From Pyrobaculum sp. WP30 (lineage in GTDB: Archaea; Thermoproteota; Thermoprotei; Thermoproteales; Thermoproteaceae), in the NCBI GenBank assembly GCA_001189275.1, contig CP012158.1, forward strand, positions 1,913,704 to 1,977,703: 64,000 nt of DNA, given 5' to 3'. Position 1 is the stretch's first letter. Every line of letters begins with the position of its first letter. The notes beneath the pieces are model-generated. The model made no database searches. It was given only the letters and a program-made list of their open reading frames with translations, and was not told where the DNA came from. Positions 43,408 through 51,745 of the stretch are shown here, one piece after another. The translations under genes were made by a program, and so were the position numbers.

Positions 43408-45156
43408 GCCCCGCCGGTATTGTTCAACTAATTTTCGCAGGTCTATCTCTTTCTTTTCGTCGAGCCTGCGCCTAATCTGGTCGGCCAGCTCCCTCACGGC
43501 GTCTAGATCCACCACGTAGAACTCGCCGAGCTCCAGCTTGGCAACTTGCTTGAGCGGCACGCCTAGTGTCCTCCTAGCAACGGCCTCGTCCACCGTGCTG
43601 AGGTTTCTGCAGATAGTGCCCACGGGCTCGTTGCCTCTGCACTCGGCGGTTTGTGAGATGTGTACAAGCCGGTACCTAGACCCGTAGTTCATTAAGATCT
43701 CAAGGAGGGTTTTCCTCAACTGCTCCATCTCTGCGTCTTTTTTTGCAAGTTCTCTTGTAAGGGTCTCCAGTCTGGTCTGCATCTCTCTGTATTTGGCGTC
43801 GCGCCACTTCTCGTCCTCGACGTATCTACGTAGTTGGGCGTATTCGCGCCGCAGGTCGTCGAGCTCCCGTTGTAGCTGCTGGTTCTCGTACTCAAGGGCT
43901 TTAAGCCGCGTGGTCAGCGCCTCGTCTCTCGCGGCACACGGCTTTTCAACCGTGATGTAGACCACCCTCGTCTCTTTCTCCTCCCGTTTCTTCAGCGCCT
44001 CAGAAACTGCTTGGGCTATGGAGTAGCCGCGGACCACTAAGGCCTTGGCGTGTTCTAGCTGTTCAAACTTCAGAATATCGCCGAACTCTTTTTCTATTTT
44101 TTCGAACTTAGGTTTATACTCCAGGTACGCCCTGTAGGCGGCGGCCAAGGCGTCCCGCTCGTGGCTGGTCTTGGCCTGCCACCCCACTTTGTCGAGTATC
44201 TGCGCCTTTTCCTCGGAGGACAGGTCGCGGCTGGGCGTGTACAAGACGGCGCCGCCCATGGCGGCTAGCCGCTTCACGAATTCGGGCGCCTCCGCGACGT
44301 CTGTTGCGACGAGTATTGGGACGCCCCACTGCTGGACGTACCTCATCACGTCGCCTCTTGAAAAACTTCTACGGGCTACCGTGTCTAGAACCTCGCCGTC
44401 TAGCGTAAGTATCGCCAGTCCCGTCACTATCCCCGGATCTACGCCTAGTATGAGAAGGCGGCCGCGCGTAGACGACTCTCCTCTTTTGGCAGGCGCCGAG
44501 TATATGGCTACTGCTACGTCTATGCCCCGCGTCGGCTTTACATATCTCCGCACCACCTCCCTGTTTGCATACACGACGAACTTCGCGGAGGTGACCTCAC
44601 CCGACTCCTCTCTGAGGAATAGGTCGTAATCCAGCCTGGCCTCTTTAAGCCTAGCCTCTATCTTAGAGGCTATCGACTTGATGCGGTGGGTGATGTTCCT
44701 CATGTATCGGTTTCTGCTCATCCCACCGGGGCTTGTCGAGATCCGCCTATAGACAAGTATTACCGTCTCCTCCTCAAAGAGCTTAACAGGCATGCCCACG
44801 CCCATACCTGCGAGGGTTGCGAGGTGTTCGGCGGTTTCTAGAGGCTCAAGCTTACCCCTAACCACGCCGAGGTGCTCCCTCACAAGCTCCTCCATCTTCC
44901 TATAACCCCCAGCGCCTCTGGTCACCTCAACGACCTCAACAGTATACGGCAGTTTACCCAGCAACCTCACCAAGGGTCTGCCGTATTGAAACAGCTCGCC
45001 GATGTTGTCCGTTGCCAAAACCTCGACCCTATACCGCTTGAAAAGATGCGTCAATTCACGTGAGCTTAAGACTCCCTTCTCCACTATGGACTTGCCCTCT
45101 AATACGGCGTATGCAAAGGAACCACCTGCCGCGATGTCTATTCCTAGTATCGCCAC
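43399..45156 (-). CDS. DUF460 protein (RuvC-like fold with coiled coil)
   Basis: 585 aa. Two RNase-H/RuvC-like halves: MAILGIDIAAGGSFAYAVLEG at the N-terminus and LLILGVDPGIVTGLAILTLDGEVLD (about 235-260), followed by ERDALAAAYRAYLEYKPKF. A coiled coil occupies about 415-510 and a short C-terminal domain ends it. This is the archaeal DUF460/COG2433 layout, of unknown function but with putative nuclease residues (D in GIDIA and GVDPG). GTG 45156 starts 2 bp after the rio2 stop, and a gaattaataaag box inside rio2 may be its own promoter. Confidence 0.85.
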   Translation of the reverse strand: MAILGIDIAAGGSFAYAVLEGKSIVEKGVLSSRELTHLFKRYRVEVLATDNIGELFQYGRPLVRLLGKLPYTVEVVEVTRGAGGYRKMEELVREHLGVVRGKLEPLETAEHLATLAGMGVGMPVKLFEEETVILVYRRISTSPGGMSRNRYMRNITHRIKSIASKIEARLKEARLDYDLFLREESGEVTSAKFVVYANREVVRRYVKPTRGIDVAVAIYSAPAKRGESSTRGRLLILGVDPGIVTGLAILTLDGEVLDTVARRSFSRGDVMRYVQQWGVPILVATDVAEAPEFVKRLAAMGGAVLYTPSRDLSSEEKAQILDKVGWQAKTSHERDALAAAYRAYLEYKPKFEKIEKEFGDILKFEQLEHAKALVVRGYSIAQAVSEALKKREEKETRVVYITVEKPCAARDEALTTRLKALEYENQQLQRELDDLRREYAQLRRYVEDEKWRDAKYREMQTRLETLTRELAKKDAEMEQLRKTLLEILMNYGSRYRLVHISQTAECRGNEPVGTICRNLSTVDEAVARRTLGVPLKQVAKLELGEFYVVDLDAVRELADQIRRRLDEKKEIDLRKLVEQYRRGLI

Positions 45157-45158
45157 GT

Positions 45159-46079
45159 CTATAGTAGGGATGTCTTTATTAATTCTATAAAGCGCTCACC
45201 ACCGTAAACGTCCCCCTCCCCCACGGCATTGAGTAGCTCCTCCACCGGGAAGTTCACGCCCTTTTCTTTGAAATAGGTGGCCATGTTGTGGAGATCGCGC
45301 CTGAGATATGCCGCCGCAACCGGGTGCCCCAGCGGCACCCACTGCGGCCAGTCGATTATGTACGCCCTCCTACCTGCAATTATGTTGTAGGGGGATAAGT
45401 CGCCGTGAACTATCCCGAGACGTAAGGCCACGCGGAGAGTCTCTAAGACGTCCTGCGCAATGACCGCAAATTCGCCGGCGTCTAGGCGGTACAGCTCAAC
45501 GCCGTCAACATATTGCATAACCACCACGTGTCTGTTGTAGGCCAGGGGTTCGGGCACGTATCCACCAGCCTCAAACACCTTCTCAAGGGCGTAGAACTCA
45601 GCCAACGCGGACAGCCTCGTCTCGTATACATGCCCAAGGTGTTCATATCTGCTGATCTTTGCCTTAAACGCCTCTCCATGTCTAAACACGGAGACGCCTC
45701 CTCTGTGGAACTTAGCCGCGATTTTAAAACCAGAGGGAGATTCCCCTGCGTACACCACAGATTCCTTCCCCACCCCTATGGGGGTTGGGGACAGCTTCAA
45801 GACTTTCTTCTTCATGCGGAGCGTGTGGAGCGCCAATACGTCGTAGCCCGCCGCCGTTATCCTCCAGCCCAAATAAGGCGAGAGATTCCGCCTAAGCAGG
45901 CCGAGGAAGTGGAGGCGCCTTACGCTGTCGCGGACCTCCTCCTTCCTGTATCTCGCCCATCTCTCCACCAGCCTCTGGGGGACGAACTCGTACCTCCGAT
46001 GCCCCGCCTCGATGATCCTCAATATTCTCAAGTCTCTCTTGGCGAGCTGACTGTATGCATCGACAACACTCCTAATCAC
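45159..46079 (-). CDS. rio2: Rio2 family atypical serine kinase/ATPase
   Basis: 306 aa. An N-terminal winged helix (VPQRLVERWARYRKEEVRDSVRRLHFLGLLRR, about 34-65) precedes the RIO kinase core. The core has P-loop GVGKESVVYAG, catalytic loop VHGDLSPYNI and metal-binding IIDWPQWV. Rio2 acts in late 40S/30S maturation. GTG 46079, with the TATA sequence gtttaaa (46101-46107) lying next to the start codon of the divergent UPF0179 gene. Confidence 0.93.
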   Translation of the reverse strand: MIRSVVDAYSQLAKRDLRILRIIEAGHRRYEFVPQRLVERWARYRKEEVRDSVRRLHFLGLLRRNLSPYLGWRITAAGYDVLALHTLRMKKKVLKLSPTPIGVGKESVVYAGESPSGFKIAAKFHRGGVSVFRHGEAFKAKISRYEHLGHVYETRLSALAEFYALEKVFEAGGYVPEPLAYNRHVVVMQYVDGVELYRLDAGEFAVIAQDVLETLRVALRLGIVHGDLSPYNIIAGRRAYIIDWPQWVPLGHPVAAAYLRRDLHNMATYFKEKGVNFPVEELLNAVGEGDVYGGERFIELIKTSLL

Positions 46080-46111
46080 TTTAAAAGATACCTCTTAGGG
46101 GTTTAAATATG
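46077..46111. promoter_or_regulatory. Interlocked divergent promoters of rio2 and UPF0179 gene
   Basis: Start codons are 29 bp apart (GTG 46079 minus, ATG 46109 plus). The plus-strand TATA (ctttaaaag, 46079-46087) abuts the minus start codon. The minus-strand TATA (46101-46107) abuts the plus start codon. Each is 26 bp from its own start, so the two preinitiation complexes should clash. Confidence 0.6.
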
Positions 46112-46618
46112 AAGCGAACAGTCACCTTGCTCTCAAAGGAGCAGGCTGAGGTGGGGCATCGGTTCCGCGTGGTAAACATCCCCGATGAGTGCAAGACGTG
46201 CCGGCTCTTCCCCGTGTGTCTGGGCAGGCTGACCGTGGGGAGAAGCTACAAAGTTGTCGAGGTGAGGCCCTCAATGGGCCAGCGTTGCAAGATCACCGAC
46301 GGTGAGATGACGCCGGTGGTGGTCGAGGAGGCGCCTATAGTGGGGTTGCTCCCCCTAAACAAGGCGCTCGAGGGCGTAATCACGACGTTTGAGGGAGAGT
46401 GCGCGGGATGCGACGGCTGCCCCACAGACGTGGTTAGAGCCGGGGAGAAGATCAAAGTTGTTAAGGTGCTTGGCAGGAAGAGCTGCGGAGGGAAGGAGTT
46501 TGCTATTGTTGAGTTTTACGCCTTAGGACCGCCTTCACCCTCAGAATCAGGTGGCTCAAAGACTTCTCGAGGTTCTTCTCGCGTGCCTCCTTCACGACCT
46601 CTTTCAAAACGGCCTTAG
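46109..46618 (+). CDS. UPF0179 family protein
   Basis: 169 aa with the Cys-rich UPF0179 core: DECKTCRLFPVCLGRLTVGRSYKVVEVR, GQRCKI, FEGECAGCDGCPTDVV and KSCGGKEFAIVEFYAL. The eight or so cysteines suggest a metal/Fe-S protein; function unknown. The family normally ends about where FAIVEF occurs. Here the frame continues 25-30 residues (PPSPSESGGSK.., Ser/Pro/Arg-rich) antisense to the convergent 67-aa gene, so the tail may be a read-on extension. Confidence 0.8.
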   Translation: MKRTVTLLSKEQAEVGHRFRVVNIPDECKTCRLFPVCLGRLTVGRSYKVVEVRPSMGQRCKITDGEMTPVVVEEAPIVGLLPLNKALEGVITTFEGECAGCDGCPTDVVRAGEKIKVVKVLGRKSCGGKEFAIVEFYALGPPSPSESGGSKTSRGSSRVPPSRPLSKRP

Positions 46619-46706
46619 CCTCAGCGACTTTGCCCTCCTTGGCCAGCTTCTCCGCCTCTCGTAGACGCGTTACGAGTTTAGCCGCCGTCTGTACTTCCTC
46701 AGCCAT
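46503..46706 (-). CDS. Small charged helical protein (67 aa)
   Basis: ATG 46706 gives a 67-aa highly charged helical protein (AKLVTRLREAEKLAKEGKVAEAKAVLKEVVKEAR..) resembling a helical hairpin or TPR-like repeat. A tttaaac element (about 46727-46735) lies 25 bp upstream, favouring it over ATG 46715. It overlaps the 3' part of the UPF0179 frame by 116 bp. A real gene is supported by promoter position and composition, but no family is known. Confidence 0.5.
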   Translation of the reverse strand: MAEEVQTAAKLVTRLREAEKLAKEGKVAEAKAVLKEVVKEAREKNLEKSLSHLILRVKAVLRRKTQQ

Positions 46707-46760
46707 GTGCCGCATAAAGAGGACTGTTTAAATGTTTTAAGCTCGTGGTAAAGCCATGCC

Positions 46761-47447
46761 GTGGATCGAGTCGCCGTGTACATAAAAAACCTGGAGGAGG
46801 CCTTGGAGGGTCTTGTCTTGAAAGACCCGGCGTATAAACACATCGTGGAGCTCGCCAGGGCGTACATGAAGGACGCCAAGTATTACTACTCCACCGGCGA
46901 CCGGGAGACCGCACTGGCCGCGGTGTCGTATGCGGAGGGGCTTCTTGACGCCTTGAAGATGGCCGGCGTTGCAGATTTCGTCTGGAAGAAGCCGAGTGAG
47001 ATAAAGAACACGAAGACGGTCATGGTGGCGGGTACCTTCGAGATACTTCACCCAGGCCACTTGGCGTATCTAAGAGAGGCGTGGAGGCTTGGCTACGTCG
47101 TCGCAGTGGTCTCCTCAGACGAGAACGCCGAGCGGAACAAGCGGCGGAAGATAGTGATACCTCAGCAGCAGAGGTCGGAGGTCCTGTCCTCGCTTTATTA
47201 CGTGCACAAGGTGGTGCCGGGAAAGCCGGGCAACATCTTCGACATCTTTGAGGAGGTGAAGCCAGACGTAATCCTCCTAGGCCCCAACCAGAACGTTCCC
47301 GAAGACGTTGTGAAGGCCGAGGCGAGGAGGAGGGGCGTAAACGCCGAGGTTCTTCGCATGCCTGCGTTTAAACAATGCGAGCTCTGTAGCACCACGAAAA
47401 TCCTAGAGAGGGTAGTAGCGACTTTCTGCAATGCCTCTCAACGTTGA
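46761..47447 (+). CDS. DUF357-cytidylyltransferase fusion (RibL-like FAD synthase)
   Basis: 228 aa. An N-terminal helical DUF357 domain (about 1-70; [25 protein letters not shown]) is fused to a nucleotidyltransferase. The latter has the signature [23 protein letters not shown] (HxGH, about 92-110) and KCELC-like cysteines near the C-terminus ([16 protein letters not shown]). The catalytic half resembles archaeal RibL, which adenylylates FMN to FAD. Substrate is inferred. GTG 46761 follows tgttttaagctc. It overlaps the endonuclease V gene by 17 bp. Confidence 0.8.
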   Translation: MDRVAVYIKNLEEALEGLVLKDPAYKHIVELARAYMKDAKYYYSTGDRETALAAVSYAEGLLDALKMAGVADFVWKKPSEIKNTKTVMVAGTFEILHPGHLAYLREAWRLGYVVAVVSSDENAERNKRRKIVIPQQQRSEVLSSLYYVHKVVPGKPGNIFDIFEEVKPDVILLGPNQNVPEDVVKAEARRRGVNAEVLRMPAFKQCELCSTTKILERVVATFCNASQR

Positions 47448-48096
47448 GGTGGCCCGAAAGATCCAGGAATTGCTACGCGCCCAGGTGCGCCTCTCCCCCC
47501 TCCCTCCCCCGAACACTGTGGGGAGCCTAGACGTGGCATACAGCGGCGGCTTGGCCTACGGCGTTACGGTGGTGATGCGGCTCTCCTCGCTCCAGGTGGT
47601 CGACGCGGCTTGTAGCATTACGAAAAACGTGGTTCCGTACGTCCCCACGTTTCTCGCCTTTAGGGAGCTGACGCCTATGTTGAGGGCTTACTTCAAACTG
47701 AGGGCTAGGCCCGATGTAATCTTGGTGGACGGCCACGGGGTGGCTCATCCGCGGAGGTTCGGCATAGCGTCTCATATAGGCGTCGTGCTGAAGAAGCCCA
47801 CAATCGGCGTGGCCAAGTCTAGGCTCTACGGCGTGGAGAGAGGTGACGCCGTGCTGGACCCGGCCACGGGCGAGGTGTTGGCGCGGGTGGTTAAATGCGG
47901 CGGGAAGAAGTACGTGTCCGTCGGGTCTTACGTCACTTTGGATGACGCCGTGGAGCTTGTAAAGAGACTGTGCGTAGGCGGCGACGTATACCCCCTCAAG
48001 CTCGCCGACGACCTCACCAAGAAGTTACGACGTGAAAAACCCGAGAGGTTTGACCAGTGGGGCGAAGCGGTGGTCTGTGATTTATTTCCCTCCTGA
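47431..48096 (+). CDS. nfi: Endonuclease V
   Basis: 221 aa. Endonuclease V cleaves DNA (and RNA) next to deaminated adenine (inosine). Catalytic Asp in [10 protein letters not shown] (about 33), the [16 protein letters not shown] strand-helix, [24 protein letters not shown] (second Asp) and [13 protein letters not shown] are all present. It overlaps the upstream gene by 17 bp and the convergent permease by 15 bp. Together with Udg, FEN-1 and RadA it makes this window rich in DNA repair. Confidence 0.94.
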   Translation: MPLNVEVARKIQELLRAQVRLSPLPPPNTVGSLDVAYSGGLAYGVTVVMRLSSLQVVDAACSITKNVVPYVPTFLAFRELTPMLRAYFKLRARPDVILVDGHGVAHPRRFGIASHIGVVLKKPTIGVAKSRLYGVERGDAVLDPATGEVLARVVKCGGKKYVSVGSYVTLDDAVELVKRLCVGGDVYPLKLADDLTKKLRREKPERFDQWGEAVVCDLFPS

Positions 48097-48897
48097 CCCC
48101 AAGACGAGGAGCCCCCTTATGAAGTACCTCCCCAAGGCGATGAAAAGCAGTAAAGGCGGCAACGAGGCTATGAGCGCCGCGGAGAACATCTCGTTATATA
48201 AATTGCCCGATTGCCCGACGTAGCTAAATACTTTGAGTGTTATGTGGTTGTTATAGGTTCTAGAGAGGACTAGCGGGATGAAGAAGTTGTTCCACCCGTT
48301 TATGGTGAGGTATGTGGCTGTGGACGTGAAGGCTGGTCCCAGAAGCGGCAACACGGCCCTGGCGAATATCGTGAATTCCCCGGCTCCGTCGACTTCTGCC
48401 GCCTCCACAACAGCCCTGGGAAGAGCCGTGATGAATATGAGCATCATCAACGTCGCGAAGGGTATGAAGAATATGAGCAGAGCCAAGGCGATTCCGTAAA
48501 GCGTGTCGAAGAGACCTATCTGGGTCATGAAGCGGGCCAGCGGCACCACGGCGGATTGATAAGGCAGGTATGTGGCTATTGCGACAAGCACCATAAAGAC
48601 GTCTTTTAACCTCGTGGCGGCCCTCCAGAGGGCGTAAGCCCCCAACGCGCCTATGAGCGTGGCGCCTATGGCCGATGGTATTACCACCACCGCAGTGTTT
48701 AGAAGCACCGGCGCGAGCTCCCCGGCGACTCTAGCCACTGTGGCGAAATCTACGGCGGAGGACGGCTGAAACACGGGGGTTGTCAGCACCTCAGAGAGAG
48801 GCTTGAACGCCCCTATTACGAGCACATACAGCGGCAGAATCCAAAGCGCTCCTATCAACACTATTAAGAGGTGGATGACGAACCTCATCTTATCCAC
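48082..48897 (-). CDS. Sugar ABC transporter permease (MalG-like)
   Basis: 271 aa, six membrane helices. The EAA motif for coupling to the ATPase is visible as [25 protein letters not shown] (about 155-180). It overlaps the upstream permease gene by 13 bp. Third gene of a binding protein-permease-permease operon; no ATPase gene is present in the window. Confidence 0.88.
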   Translation of the reverse strand: MDKMRFVIHLLIVLIGALWILPLYVLVIGAFKPLSEVLTTPVFQPSSAVDFATVARVAGELAPVLLNTAVVVIPSAIGATLIGALGAYALWRAATRLKDVFMVLVAIATYLPYQSAVVPLARFMTQIGLFDTLYGIALALLIFFIPFATLMMLIFITALPRAVVEAAEVDGAGEFTIFARAVLPLLGPAFTSTATYLTINGWNNFFIPLVLSRTYNNHITLKVFSYVGQSGNLYNEMFSAALIASLPPLLLFIALGRYFIRGLLVLGSGGK

Positions 48898-49708
48898 CTC
48901 TTCAGCCCTATCAAAGCATATGGGATGACTATGACCGCAGACAGCGCTACTATGGCCACGGCGGCTGCGCTGGCCACCGCTAGGTAAAACGCCGTGAACT
49001 TCATAAATGTATACATCACTAATGTCATAACATTAGGATTTATAAAGAGAATTGCATAAGGTAAGTCGAACATTTGTATAGAGAACAATGTAAAAAATAT
49101 GGTGGATATTATAAATCCCTGCTTCGACTGAGGAATCACCACCCTAAGCATTGTGTATACTCTGCCAGCGCCGTCTACCTGCGCGGACTCCAGCTGGGAC
49201 TTATCTACGTTGTAGAACATGGCCAAGTAAAAGAGAGTGGCAAGACCCGCGTATACCCATACAGAGACCAGCGAGATGCTCCAGAAGGCGTTCTCGCCCT
49301 GGAGGGGGGCGCCCAGGTAGTTGCCGATTCCCCGGTCGTTGTCTAGAAGCCATCTCCATATTATGCCTGTGGCCACGAGAGAGAGCGAGAGCGGGTAGAT
49401 GAAGTAGGCGGTCAAGACGTTTCTAGCCCGGGGGTTCTCGACGTTGTAGATGAGGGAGGCTATCACAAGCCCCGCCGCGTTCCCCAGAGCCACCAGTACG
49501 AAGATCCACAGTATAGTCTTCATCAGCGCCGTCTGGAAGAGGGGGTCTGTAAGGAGCTGGACGTAGGTGGCAAAACCCACGAAGTCGAAAGCTGGTTTCA
49601 ATATGGAGTAGTCGGTAAAGGAGTAGTACAGATTCCACGCAATGAAGAAGTAGAGGAAGGCGGTGGTTAAAAAAGGGGAATGGAAAAAAGCAGTAGGGTT
49701 ATTCTCAT
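48885..49708 (-). CDS. Sugar ABC transporter permease (MalF-like), frameshifted near the start
   Basis: The body (FLTTAFLYFFIAWNLYYSFTDYS .. to [10 protein letters not shown]) is a six-helix MalF-type permease with an EAA loop (ESAQVDGAGRVYTMLRVVIPQSK). Its frame has no usable start codon near the N-terminus. The coupled ATG at 49706-49708 (ATGA over the stop of the binding protein) reads MRITLLLFSIPLF and then stops at TAA, immediately after a T6 run (49669-49674). A -1 shift at that run, or at the T6 run of 49684-49689, joins the two frames. This is either a slippage mutation, a homopolymer error or recoding. Confidence 0.75.
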
Positions 49709-51132
49709 TTGACCCAAGGCGGCTGATACCCGCCGAAGGGCTTACCTGGCGCGCCCATGTACCAGGTGTCTTTCCAGAGCGAGCGCTCTGTGGCAAGCGC
49801 CTTCGACAGCGTGTCGTACCAGAGGTCTGCCCTACCGGTCTGTACAAGCACTATGGATTGTTGCATCAACATCTGCCACACGTCTGAGAATAAGGCGCCG
49901 TGTGTGAGGCTGAATACGTAGGCCTTGGCGTTTCTATACTCCCCAACTTCCCACCTCTGTATCGACGTGGGGTAGATCGCGGGGTCTATGTTCTTATACA
50001 CAGCAATAGAGCCTTTCAACGGGTTGAAAATGGACTGGCCCTCGGGACCTGCGAAGTATTTCACGAACTCCACGCCCAGTTGCGTGGTGGGCCCGCCCGC
50101 GGGCACCGCCACAGAGTCGATCACGAGGTTGTAAACTCCACCTGTGCCTGGAAACGGGGCGACAATGATGTTGCAATCCGGCGTCACGGCGGAGTACGGA
50201 CACATCTTTACCTGTGGATACACGTTGTAGATGAGGCCGACAACCCAGTCCCCATCTACGTGGGCCAGGCCTTTACCTGCCACCAAGTCAGCCACGGCGC
50301 CCGTCCAGTCGAGAGCTGGCCAGTTGGCTGGGAACGTCTTGGCTAAGGTAAGGAAGATCTCTGTGGACTGCCGTAGCGATGGGTCGTCGGGCGGGAGCGT
50401 GCCGTACATGAACATTATGAACTTCTGAGGCCCTGCGGCGGCTAGGAATACCTGCTCCCAGAGGTGCAAAATGGTGAACTGGTCGGCACCTGCCTGCAGG
50501 AGACATGGCACGCCTGCCGCCGACGCCTTGCCACACAGAGCCACCAACTCGTCGAGAGATGCCGGGACGTTACCGCCTAGTTTATCCAGGACCTGTTTAT
50601 TGATGAAGATGAGGTTTGCACGGTGTATGTTAACAGGCAGGGCGTAAACTTTTCCGTTTAGAGAACATGCGGACAAGACGTCAGCCGCTTGCGCGGACAT
50701 ATCGATTTCTCTAGCCACCTGGCTCAGCTCGACGAAGCTGGCCTCGCCTTTAGGAGCTACATATATATAGCTCAGCATCTCGGGTCCGCAGTGGACTTGA
50801 AACGCCGCGGGCGGACTGCCTGCTTGCATTAAAGCCAGTATGGCGAATTTGGCGTTTACACCAGCGCCGCCCGGCACGGCGGTTTTCTCAACCTGTATCC
50901 CGGTCTTTTTTGTGAAATTCCCAATGACTGCATCTATTGCAAACCTCTCAAGACCTGCCCACCAGGTGTAGAACGTGATTTTCTTAGCTGAAGGCGTAGT
51001 AGCCGTAGGGGAGGTAGGCGGAGTTGTGGTTGTCAGCGTCGGAGGTTTCTGAGACATAGTGCCGAGGAGGTACGCAACGACAGCAACGACAACAAGAGCG
51101 GCTATAATGCCCACCACTTGGGTTGACTTCAT
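49705..51132 (-). CDS. Sugar ABC transporter substrate-binding protein
   Basis: 475 aa. N-terminal signal/anchor helix (STQVVGIIAALVVVAVVAYLLG, residues 3-24) is followed by a Thr/Pro-rich linker (about 30-48), typical of archaeal cell-surface binding proteins. The family-1 binding fold begins KKITFYTWWAGLERFAIDAV. Tryptophans and Gly-rich segments (AHVDGDWVVGLIYNV) fit carbohydrate binding; the sugar is unknown. ATG 51132 has tatataaat about 22 bp upstream, so longer starts are unlikely. First gene of the transporter operon. Confidence 0.88.
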   Translation of the reverse strand: MKSTQVVGIIAALVVVAVVAYLLGTMSQKPPTLTTTTPPTSPTATTPSAKKITFYTWWAGLERFAIDAVIGNFTKKTGIQVEKTAVPGGAGVNAKFAILALMQAGSPPAAFQVHCGPEMLSYIYVAPKGEASFVELSQVAREIDMSAQAADVLSACSLNGKVYALPVNIHRANLIFINKQVLDKLGGNVPASLDELVALCGKASAAGVPCLLQAGADQFTILHLWEQVFLAAAGPQKFIMFMYGTLPPDDPSLRQSTEIFLTLAKTFPANWPALDWTGAVADLVAGKGLAHVDGDWVVGLIYNVYPQVKMCPYSAVTPDCNIIVAPFPGTGGVYNLVIDSVAVPAGGPTTQLGVEFVKYFAGPEGQSIFNPLKGSIAVYKNIDPAIYPTSIQRWEVGEYRNAKAYVFSLTHGALFSDVWQMLMQQSIVLVQTGRADLWYDTLSKALATERSLWKDTWYMGAPGKPFGGYQPPWVK

Positions 51133-51510
51133 ATATATTGAGTAATTCATTAATTTATATACATTCATCTATTTAGAACCACCGGCTTGGTAACGCATCT
51201 CACTTGTCCTCTATATAGAACAACGCAAGAGTGATAAACTATCGAAAAGCCAAGTTTATATCACAAAGGAGGATGTGGTTTTTGGCACAGATTATGACGA
51301 AGCAAAAAGAAGAGATATGGATAGGATCACAGCTCAACATGCGCCGCGGCGTCTAACATATCATGGAGTTGAACGAAATTAAACAGCATCGCTGTGCGTT
51401 TGCCGATATTGAGCTACAACGCCGAGCTTAGTCGATGCGAACCTGCAGAACCGACGACAACCAGCATCGGCCAGCGTCCAGCAACGCCGACGACAACCAG
51501 AAGAGCCAGA
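51133..51510. other. Gene-poor segment between transporter operon and tRNA-Ser
   Basis: 378 bp without a confident gene. It holds the binding-protein promoter (51149-51160), a second TATA-like gtttata (51254-51260) followed by GGAGG, and a 35-codon frame from GTG 51275 (FGTDYDEAKRRDMDRITAQH..) of unknown status. There is also a 14-bp direct repeat (ccgacgacaaccag) at 51451-51464 and 51487-51500, just outside the tRNA 3' end. It may be the scar of a decayed insertion. Confidence 0.4.
51451..51500. repeat. Direct repeat next to the tRNA 3' end
   Basis: Two copies of ccgacgacaaccag (51451-51464, 51487-51500) are separated by 22 bp, and the spacer also contains repeated ccagc/gtccagc units. The second copy ends 10 bp from the encoded CCA of the tRNA. 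Confidence 0.5.
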
Positions 51511-51648
51511 TGGCGCCGGGGGTGGGATGTGTCCGGCGGTTCTCCCGCCGTTGAACCCACGCCCCCTTGACGGGGACGGGATAACTCGGCTGAGCCCTCG
51601 AATCGGGGGTATTCTGTCCCGCGCCTTGGGCCGCTCGGCCACCCCGGC
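51511..51648 (-). tRNA. tRNA-Ser(CGA), interpreted as carrying three short introns
   Basis: The acceptor stem GCCGGGG/CCCCGGC, discriminator G and encoded CCA (51511-51513) are plain. D arm GCC..GGC, long variable arm CCCC-GUCAA-GGGG and G73 identify a class II tRNA-Ser. The T arm GUGGG-UUCAA..AU-CCCAC is split by 22 nt (51529-51550). In the anticodon arm, CGGGA (5') and UCCCG (3') are separated by 41 nt. Removing 602-615 and 583-596 (14 nt each, plus 51000) leaves loop CUCGAGA, i.e. anticodon CGA. No single-intron solution gives U33. Exact splice sites are inferred. Confidence 0.8.
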
Positions 51649-51665
51649 TATACTTCTCAACGCCT

Positions 51666-51677
51666 CGGTTTAAAAGG
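51666..51677 (-). promoter_or_regulatory. TATA/BRE of tRNA-Ser
   Basis: The minus-strand sequence ccttttaaaccg is centred about 24 bp from the first base of the mature tRNA (51648). Transcription should therefore start at or within a few bases of tRNA position 1, leaving almost no 5' leader. Confidence 0.55.
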
Positions 51678-51745
51678 TTTTCTGCCGTCTGTGGCGCAGG
51701 CGTGGGGCGGGTTAAATTTTATATATTGTAGCCTTTTTGGCGTCT

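Noticed and set aside
51275-51382. 35-codon frame FGTDYDEAKRRDMDR.. as a gene
   Set aside because: The GGAGG is only 2 bp from the GTG, the TATA would start transcription after it, and no family is recognised. Kept only as a note on the gene-poor segment.
51511-51648. tRNA-Leu assignment for the class II tRNA
   Set aside because: The discriminator base is G and the reconstructed anticodon is CGA. Leucine tRNAs carry A73, and none of the possible loops gives a leucine anticodon with U33.
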